Assembly: GCA_022578965.1 (NCBI GenBank)
Contig: MU400867.1
Span: 1-30,422 of the forward strand
Origin: Xylaria sp. FL1777
Lineage: Eukaryota > Ascomycota > Sordariomycetes > Xylariales > Xylariaceae
DNA length: 30,422 bases
Direction: 5' to 3'
The notes beneath the pieces are model-generated. The model was not told the DNA's origin. It ran no database searches and was given only the letters and a program-made list of their open reading frames with translations. Both the position numbers and the translations under genes were made by a program. Numbering within the stretch: the stretch's first letter is position 1; each line of letters begins with the position of its first letter. Below are positions 23,611 through 30,422 of this stretch, piece after piece.

Positions 23611-23914
23611 TAAAATAAAGCAGTATAATTATGCAAAATTTACTATACTATTTTAATTGCAAAAAAATAAATTATAACTTATGCATTTAAGCAATTAAGC
23701 TATATATAAATTAAAAAATTAAACGATTAATTAAAAAGCTATCTAATAATATAAATAAAGCAACTATAGCTAATTTCTATTTTATTATGCGTTATTATTA
23801 AGTTTATACTTCAAAATTTAGCGCAATACTTATACTTTTATTCCTACTATATAACTTAGCCCAAACTTACTTTAATTAGCTAGTTAGCTTATTTAGCCAC
23901 TTTACTTTACTTCA
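23611..23914 (-). mobile_element. Right LTR of element B (5' LTR), 304 bp
   Basis: Begins TAAAATAAAGCAGTATAATT and ends GCCACTTTACTTTACTTCA, the terminal CA being intact. It pairs with 8933-9236 over its full length without indels. Some positions kept here (ATTCCTAC, AGCCCAAAC, AGCGCAATAC) are mutated in the left LTR and vice versa, so the two copies were mutated independently. Confidence 0.85.
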
Positions 23915-23918
23915 ATAT
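23915..23918 (+). repeat. Possible target duplication of element B (ATAT), right
   Basis: Matches 8929-8932 directly outside the opposite LTR. Weak because of base composition. Confidence 0.4.
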
Positions 23919-26486
23919 ATAAATATTATGTTATAAATAGCTATATTAGTTTAGAACTTTATGCTTATATTATACAAAAGCTAAAAAAAAAACATATATT
24001 TTTTTTAGTTAAAAATTAGATCTAGGCTTAAGATTACTACTAAAAAGCATATATTAAGCTAAATATATATTTTTTTTAATGCTTAAAATATTTTAACGCA
24101 ATGTTGTAAAAACTTTACTAATAAAAAAGTATATATTTATACTTTTTTACTAAAACTAAAAATAAGCTATATAGCATATATTGTTGCACTAAATGCAATA
24201 ATAGTATTGTTTTATATAGTAATATTAAATATTTTGTTTTTTATGCTTAATATAAAGCGTTTGCTTATATTATAATGTTTTTTGCTAAAATATTATAACT
24301 ACTTAAGTAAATATAGAAAATAAAAATATAGTTTAGCTTAACTTAAGTAATAATAACTAAAAAGCATACTAAGTAATAGTATTTAAATAACTATAAAACG
24401 GACTAAATAGCAATAAGCTATACTTTTAATATTTTTTGCTTTTTTATTATGTTTTTTTTATTAATAGAAAAGCTACTGCTATTAAAATTCTAACGAAAAC
24501 CTAGCTTGTTTTTTTTGCTTTTATTTAATAAAAAGCTTTAACATAAATACTTATAAGCTTTTTTTTGTTTTTAGTATAGCAAAACTAGTTATTAACATAA
24601 TATATTTTAAACTTTAAAGCATAACTATTAATAAAATAATTGTTTAAAATAAACTATATTTTATTAAAGTTTTTAAGTTTTATAAAACTATAAAATGTTA
24701 TTTTTATTATATTTATAGTAAGCTTTATGTTTATAGTAGTAAGAATTAAAGCAATTTTATTTGCGCAACTAAGAATTAATAATTAAAAGTTATTGCTATA
24801 AATAGCTTTTTTAATAAAATAAGCAAAGTTAAAAAAGTTGCTATTATAAACTACGCAGTAATTTTTAGTTAGCGTTTAAAATAAACTAATAAAGCTTATG
24901 TTAAAATAGTATATATAAATAATCTTAATATTGCTAATATAAACAATAGCATTAAAAGCTTTGCTAAAAATAATGCTTTTTATAATTTTAGCAGCTGCGT
25001 TTTCTTTTTACTTAAAGCAAAAATAAAACAAAAATTATAATATAAAATAAATTTTTAAAAGAATTTCTAATTAATAAAAATAAAAAGATAAACGTTTAAA
25101 AGCATAAAATGCTAGCTATTAAAGCTTTATTTTTATATAGCTATATAAATAGCTATAACTATTTAAATATGCTAAAACTTTTAGTTTATTATAGCTTTTA
25201 ATAATAACTAAAGCTAACAAAAACAAAAAAGTGCATAAAGTTTTATTTTAGCTAAGCTACTAATAATTATTAATAAGTTATAACTAAAGGTAATAATTTA
25301 TAAAAGCAGTACTTTTATTGTTTGCATTAGTTTTACTTTTTATAACAAATTAAACTAAAAACCTAACAGTTGTATATTAAACAAAACGTAGCGCTAGCTT
25401 TAAATATATAATTTAATAAAGATTTAATTAATTGTATTTTTTAAAATTTAGTTTTTAATAAGTTTAAAAAATAAAACATAGCTAAAAGCTTTTTATATGA
25501 AATAATTGCTAATTTAAAAAAAGTGTGCTTTAATTAAATTTAAAAGTAATAAGTTTACTATATAAAAAATATATTTATTTTTATTATATAATTTTGTTTG
25601 GTTAGCTGCTTTTATTAATAAATCTATATTTATTAATTTTTTAGCTTTATTACTATTTAACTTAAATATTTCTGTTTTATTATTGTTGTTTAAAACGCTA
25701 CTAATTTTTTTTTTTATAAAACATAAAATAAATTTGCAATAATTTAAATAATTTATAAGCATAGCGTTTAATTTTAAACTTTATAAGTTAAACTATATGC
25801 TATTTTTTTTATTTATAGATTTTTTAACTTATAAAAACTACTAAGTTAAAAGTTAGTAAAGCTAGGTTATAAAAATAAGAATTAACTAAACTTTACTTTT
25901 GTTAATTTGTTATTAAGTTAGCTTTTAACGATTTTTTAGCGTAGCAAGTTTAAAACTATAATTCTTTAATAATTTATAATGTTTTATATTTTTTTGTTTA
26001 TATTAATAATTTAAAGCTATATATAATATTTGTTTAAGTATAATGCTTAAATATAACAAGCATACATATATAATATAGTATAATAAACTAGAACTAAAAA
26101 AAGCTATAAAACGTTAATAATATAAAGCTTATTAATAAAAAGGCTTAAAAAAGCTATTTTTGTATTAATTTTAGCTTTTTAACACTTAAAAATACAGCTA
26201 GTTTAACTAAAGCTCTTACTAAAAAGCATAATAAAAGTATATATATATTTGCAATATAAAAAGTATATATTAGTAACTAATATTTGTTTTTTAAGCTAGC
26301 AATTTATAATAGTTTTTATTTATAAATAATAGTATTAAGCATAAGCTTTTTGCTTTTAGCTTTATTATTAACGCGTTTGCTTATAATTACTTTAGCTTTA
26401 AAAGCGCTATTATATATAAAAGGTTTAGCATAAAACTATAAGTTTAGTACGCATATAAAATATTTAGCGCAATTAACGCATATAAT
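23919..26486. other. Unassigned AT-rich DNA
   Basis: No conserved domain, RNA gene or repeat partner recognised apart from the small open frame at 25514-25762. Base context matches the mutated transposons. AGATCTAG at 24018-24025 and TTTAGAAC at 23950-23957 are isolated GA/TC-holding spots. Confidence 0.35.
25514..25762 (-). pseudogene. Small open frame of 82 codons, unrecognised
   Basis: The minus strand is open from MLINYLNYCKF to NLIKAHFF. It is rich in Asn and Lys (NNNNKTEIFKLN, NKAKKLINIDLLIKAANQ). With Asn and Lys read as possible former Asp and Glu, it looks like an acidic helical protein fragment. The frame continues upstream through several TAA/TAG stops (for example VKKSINKKNSI), so it is probably the least-broken piece of a longer dead gene. 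It resembles no family I can name. Confidence 0.3.
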
Positions 26487-26876
26487 AGTATACTAATAGT
26501 TTTTTAGCTTATAAACTTATTAAATATGCTAATTAAAGTAATTTTAAGAACTAAACGTAGCTAAATAGCTTTTATAAGTATACTAGTAGTTCTTTAGCTT
26601 ATAAACTTATTAAATATGCTAATTAAGCTAACTTTAAAAACTAAACGTAAATAAATAGCCTTTATAAATATATTAGTAGTTCTTTAGCTTATAAACTTAT
26701 TAAATATGCTAATTAAAGTAACTTTAAAAACTAAACGTAGCTAAATAGCTTTTATAAGTATACTAGTAGTTCTTTAGCTTATAAACTCGTTAAATATACT
26801 AATTAAGCTAACTTTAAAAACTAAACATAAATAAATAGCTTTTATAAGTATATTAATAGTTTTTTAGCTTATAAGT
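26487..26876. repeat. 90-bp tandem array, 4.3 units, in A-B-A-B order
   Basis: The motif TAGCTTATAAACTTATTAAA recurs at 26505, 26595, 26685 and 26775, and a diverged copy starts at 26865, a strict 90-bp period. Units 1 and 3 share AATTAAAGTAA...CGTAGCTAAATAG. Units 2 and 4 share AATTAAGCTAA...CxTAAATAAATAG, giving a 180-bp higher-order unit. Ninety bases equal 30 codons. One plus frame has only two stops per unit (L-LINLLNMLIKVTLKTKRS) and one minus frame also has two. No known 30-residue repeat family is recognised. Confidence 0.85.
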
Positions 26877-28239
26877 ATTATAGTTATACTAATATAAGCT
26901 AATAATTAAAATAAAACTTTAGCTATACTTATTATATTTATAATTTTTTTTTGCTTAAAATAGTTACTTTATATATAAACTTTAAAAGTATATTTAAAAG
27001 AAAATTTTCTACTGCAATTTTTATACTTGCATAAAAATAACAGTAATTATTTATAAAAAGCTTTTAAATAAATTTTTAATGCTTATTATAAATTAAACTA
27101 TTAATTATATTTAATATAATAATAACGCTAGTTTTTTTGTATAATGTTGCTATATTTTACTTTTAATAAATTTTTTAAATTTTTTTAATAGTTTAAAGCA
27201 TGCTTAAGTTTATTAAAAAAATAGAGCTAAAAATAGTTAAAGTATAAACTTGTTAATAAAAGTTTAAACTTTAATTATAAGCTTTAAATTTAAACTTTTT
27301 AGTTAAAATATTAATTATTTTAGCATAGCTTAAACTAGTAATAAATATTTTTAATTGTGCTAACAAAAATCATTTATTAAAGTTAAGTAGCTATAAAACT
27401 TTTTTTTTTAAATTTTTATACATTAAAACTGCAGTTATTTTTTACGCTTTAAAAAAGGTGCTTTAAAAGCATAAATAATATATAAACGCAAATTTTACTA
27501 AGTTTTTAAACATAAAAATTGCAGCAAATATTGTTTATAAAAGCTAACTTAAATACTAATATATATTAAGCATAATTAAAGTTATAAATTAAATTAAAGC
27601 TTTTTTAACTAAAATACTTTTTTAAGCTAAATAACATTGCAATTTTATAATTATGCTTTTTATAAAATGTTATACATAATAAATATGCTATAAATAAAAC
27701 ATAAAAAAGCTTAAAGCTATTTTAAATAATAGCATTTATGTTTAGCTTAAACGTATAATTAGCTTTTTTATATTTTTTCTTAAAATTATGCATTATAATA
27801 ATAAGCAGCTTTATACTATTTAAATTAAGCTTATTTAAGCTATATTGTTTAGTATACTTATTATATTTTTTATTTGCTTTTAATAAAATATTTTAAGTAA
27901 AAATAAAAAGGTTTTTTTATTTATATTTTACTTTTTAAAGCAAAACATAGCATATAAAAAAAAACAAGCAAAAAACCTAGTTATTAAACAGATCTAAAAT
28001 TATATAAAGCAAAAAAAATTACTTTTTAGTTATATTATAACTAAAAGTAACTAATTATAAATAATATAAAACAAGCTATTATATTTTTAGTATAATAAAA
28101 AGTTTTAATTAATTATTTAATAGCTAATTAGTTTATTACTAATAGTTTTTTAATTTGTTTTTTTTTATGCTTAATAATTAATTGTTTTTAATATTGCATA
28201 TTTTATAGTTTATAGTAAGCAATACTTTTAATGTTTGTT
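26877..28239. other. Unassigned AT-rich DNA between array and copy C
   Basis: I see nothing I can name here on either strand. Hypermutated context throughout. The right boundary is set by the start of similarity between copies A and C. Confidence 0.35.
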
Positions 28240-28351
28240 TGTATTACAAAATTAGCACAGAGGTGGCCTTTAGAGCAGCTTAATGCTTTTATATATACTT
28301 TGCACTTTTTTTTTTGCTAGCTAAAGCTAAGGTTATATAATAACTTACTTA

Positions 28352-28455
28352 GCTTACTAAGCTTACAGTAATTTAAGGCTTACTAAGCTTATAGTAATTT
28401 AAAGCTTACTAGGCTTATAATAATTTAATGCTTACTGAACTTATAGTAATTTAAA
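28352..28455 (+). repeat. 26-bp tandem repeat in the LTR/leader of copy C
   Basis: Unit starts GCTTACTAAGCTTACAGTAA at 28352, with variants at 28378, 28404 and 28430, exactly 26 bp apart. Same array as 6966-7075 in copy A. Confidence 0.8.
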
Positions 28456-29559
28456 AGAGGTTATTATTTTTTTTACTTTTTTTTTGTTTATATAAACATG
28501 CATTTTTTATATTTAATTATTTACTTAGTTTTAGTTTTTTAGCTATTAAGTTTTTATAACTATTAAGCACTAATATATTTATTACTTTTAATTTTTTAAG
28601 ACTTTTATTAATATATAGTAATAAAAGTACTTTAAAAACTTTCTTAACAGATTACTATTAAAGATTTTATTATTACTTACAAATTAAAACTTTAAAAATA
28701 AACCTATTATATTAATATATAACAAATTTATTAGATTTTAATAGTTTTTTAATTAATAAGACTTAATATATAAAAACAAATATTAGTATAAAAAGTTAAG
28801 TAATAAATAATTTATAAAATAAACTTTTAAAAGTATACTAAAGAAATATTTAAAAAACAAAAATGCTAAACAGTATTATATAAATAAACTTTACTTAATA
28901 ACTAATAAATTAAATCTAAGTTATGCTACTAAAAACAAAAAGTTAAAAATTAAGTTTAAAGATTTTAAAGACTTTTAAAATTAGCAACGTATTAAAACAA
29001 TAAACTTTAGTACTTTTATTAGCTATTTTTATTAAAAAAAAAGTAATAGCAAAAAAAGAAAAGTTAAGCAATAGTAATAAAAAAAAACTAATATTAACAC
29101 TAGTACTATAAAACAAACTAGTTGCTTTAACTTAAAAAATAGCTTAAATACTAAGCATTATAATTTTTAAACTAGCATAAATATTAGCTATAATAATTAA
29201 AGCAGCAATAATAATTATTACTATAATAATAAATTAAGGTTTTAAACAAGTAATTATGCTATAACTAATGCTAATATTATTACTAGTAAACTTAATGCTT
29301 ATTTTTATTACTATTATACTTAAAGTAATAACTTAAAATAAAAAATTTAACTTTTTATTATTACTGCTGCTTTTATTATTAAAATTATTTATAATGTTAA
29401 AAATGCTAAATATTAAAAGTTTTAAACTTATTGCTTTAAAGCTTTATAATAAATTTATAAATATAAAAGCTTTTTTAATTTATGCTAAACTTTATTTAAA
29501 ATAGTACTTTATTATTATTATAAAAAAAAACTAAAAAATAATAATTACTTTATAATTTT
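28456..29559 (+). other. Leader of copy C, coding state unclear
   Basis: Shared with copy A. Between about 28,950 and 29,340 one plus frame is Asn/Ser/Tyr-rich with few stops (for example SNSKKRKVK, TSCFNLKNSLNTKHYNF). It could be the N-terminal, low-complexity part of gag, or merely leader. The empty site for the LINE insertion seen in copy A lies near 29360. The LTR end and primer-binding site could not be located. Confidence 0.35.
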
Positions 29560-30121
29560 TATTAAAAAAAGTACTAAAATAGTTTTAATTTATTTTAAAA
29601 GATTTCTTAAAAGCTAACAAATTAACTAATTTTAAGCTAAAAATAAAAAAAATTTTTAAAAACTACATTAAGTTTAAAAATTAAATAAAAGTATTATTTA
29701 AAAACACCTAAAAAGCAAAACATATAAAAAAAGAACTTTACTGCTTAAAACAAACAAAAGCAATAATAAATTATACTATAAAATTTAAACAATTAATAAT
29801 AATTTTAAAATTACTTAAGCTTATATTATTTTATTTATTTTATAATAAATTTAAAACTTAAGTTTAAAACAAACTATATAAAATAAATAAACTAGCAAAA
29901 ATTAATACGTATATTAATATAGCTATTATAATTAATTAACAATTATTTAATTAATACTTTAAAACTAAAAGAACTAAAAAAAACAAAAAAAAAAATATTT
30001 AAAAAAATATTAAATAAAGATTTAAGCAAATTAGTAAAGTTTAAAAATAATAATTTTAAAATATGTTTAAAGTTAAATATTATAACTGTAAAAAAAAAAA
30101 GACATTTTTAAAAATAATGCT
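29560..30121 (+). pseudogene. Gag relic of Gypsy copy C (capsid and zinc knuckle)
   Basis: Gag forms the particle of the retrotransposon. The capsid part reads FILKDFLKANKLTNFKLK and IFKNYIKFKN, then KKELYCLKQTKAIINYTIKF. It continues with LYKINKLAKINTYINIAI, matching the fungal Gypsy pattern A...L..L.Q..S..DY...F..L followed by L.D.L....RP..L...I..AI.ID. Asp, Glu and Arg/Gly are replaced as expected from G-to-A. The zinc knuckle at 30078-30120 has first Cys as Tyr, second Cys intact (30087-30089), His and last Cys intact. One extra A in its poly-A run shifts the frame; copy A lacks this base and keeps the frame. Stops are TAA/TAG. The start is not determinable. Confidence 0.8.
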
Positions 30122-30422
30122 AATTTAAAAAAAAAAATAAAAAAAAAAGCTATAAAAAAAAAGATTTTTTAACTTAAGAAAAAAGTATAAGTTATAAAAG
30201 TTTAAAACAATAAAAAACAATAAAGCAATTTAAAAAATATGTTTTTAAAGCAAAAGTATAAGATTATTGTTTTAAATTAAAACAAAAGTGCTATACTAAA
30301 TAAATTTAAATGTTTTATTTGTATAAATTAAAATAAATAAACATATAAATATTATTTAAAAGCTTTATAATTATTAAAATAAATTGCAAAAAAATATATT
30401 TATTATATAAACAATTAAAGTT
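30122..30422 (+). other. Continuation of copy C after the gag knuckle
   Basis: Decayed sequence between gag and the pol expected outside the window. A lysine-rich start (KKKDFLT-EKSISYKS) is followed by Cys- and Lys-holding pieces that I cannot assign. Protease should lie here or just beyond. Confidence 0.4.

Larger units (their letters stand above)
8933..23914 (-). mobile_element. 15-kb Ty3/Gypsy retrotransposon (element B)
   Basis: Two direct 304-bp repeats at the ends and a Gypsy pol relic (RT, RNase H, integrase) between them on the minus strand define the element. Orientation agrees with a pyrimidine run on the plus strand just inside the left LTR (polypurine tract on the minus strand). 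Pol occupies about 14.9-17.9 kb. The length of 14,982 bp is about twice that of common Gypsy elements. About 5.6 kb downstream of pol and about 5.7 kb upstream of it are only partly explained, so extra ORFs or unrecognised nested insertions are possible. Within pol the frame is continuous for almost 3 kb. Confidence 0.85.
1..30422. other. Hypermutated AT-rich isochore made of dead transposable elements
   Basis: Every stretch is dominated by A and T, with no interruption by a GC-balanced gene. Relic reading frames recognisable as LINE and Gypsy proteins are full of TAA and TAG but almost never TGA. Their acidic residues are systematically replaced by Asn/Lys, as expected from G-to-A on the coding strand, and C-to-T changes occur as well. 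The two LTRs of element B differ only by transitions. This is the signature of a RIP-like process in a filamentous fungus. It is inferred from sequence alone, and the species cannot be named. Slightly less degraded islands are 885-1060, 5680-6030, 7120-7165 and parts of 8200-8700. Confidence 0.88.
28240..30422 (+). mobile_element. Ty3/Gypsy retrotransposon copy C, 5' part, runs off the right edge
   Basis: Starts TGTATTACAAAATTAGCACA, then the GGTGGCCTTTAGAGC block, 26-bp tandem repeats at 28352-28455, a leader, and a gag relic from about 29.56 kb. It is the same family as copy A, in opposite orientation and without the LINE, and therefore shows the empty insertion site near 29360. Differences from copy A are overwhelmingly transitions. 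Similarity to copy A reaches 30,246, which corresponds to window position 1. After that only copy C is present. Confidence 0.82.

Noticed and set aside
26487..26876. CRISPR array
   Set aside because: The 90-bp units repeat over their whole length with no unique spacers, and the context is eukaryotic transposon DNA.
28250..28275. DNA-transposon (hAT-like) end suggested by CAGAGGTGGCC
   Set aside because: Both copies share sequence beyond this motif up to a TGT start, and the downstream relic is a Gypsy gag with a zinc knuckle, not a transposase.
1..30422. Mitochondrial, apicoplast or Plasmodium-like DNA because of the extreme AT content
   Set aside because: No rRNA, tRNA or organelle genes. 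The proteins decoded are fungal LINE and Gypsy types, with directional Asp-to-Asn, Glu-to-Lys and Gln/Trp-to-stop changes. Alternative genetic codes do not explain these.

Overview
This window is an extremely AT-rich graveyard of transposable elements. Hand-sampled lines are roughly 15-22% G+C. No intact host gene, tRNA, rRNA or CRISPR array is visible. It looks like an AT-isochore of a filamentous ascomycete in which repeats were inactivated by RIP-like C-to-T / G-to-A hypermutation. In the decoded relics, Asp and Glu codons have become Asn and Lys, Gln and Trp codons have become TAA/TAG stops, His has become Tyr and Gly has become Ser/Lys. Long reading frames stay in register with almost no indels. 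The recognisable elements are all of fungal type: one Tad1-like non-LTR retrotransposon and Ty3/Gypsy elements of two kinds.

Layout, left to right. (1) 1-7178 is the 5' part of a Ty3/Gypsy element on the minus strand (copy A). Its LTR starts at 7178 and its gag relic runs off the left edge. (2) Inside copy A sits a nearly full-length LINE on the plus strand (887-6036), flanked by a perfect 21-bp target-site duplication. It carries an ORF1 with zinc knuckles and an ORF2 with endonuclease, reverse transcriptase and a C-terminal CCHC-like region. (3) 7179-8932 is unassigned DNA holding an 18-bp minisatellite whose unit length is a multiple of three. (4) 8933-23914 is a 15-kb LTR retrotransposon (element B), minus strand, with two 304-bp LTRs and a clear Gypsy pol relic (RT, RNase H, integrase) at about 14.9-17.9 kb. 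Large parts on either side of pol are unexplained. (5) 23915-28239 is unassigned, with one small open frame and a 90-bp tandem array organised in an A-B-A-B pattern. (6) 28240-30422 is a second copy of the copy A family on the plus strand (copy C), running off the right edge with its gag relic. Copies A and C form a head-to-head inverted pair.

Relative order of events: copy A inserted, then the LINE inserted into copy A, and hypermutation affected all of them. The two LTRs of element B differ at about 31 of 304 positions by eye, all transitions with no indels. The most unusual signal is the sequence context of the hypermutation. Surviving cytosines are almost all preceded by a purine (GC, AC), while TC and CC (and GA, GG on the same strand) are nearly absent. 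CpA after a purine survives in quantity. That is a 5'-base rule and differs from the CpA preference of classical RIP. Nothing in the window looks expressible today.
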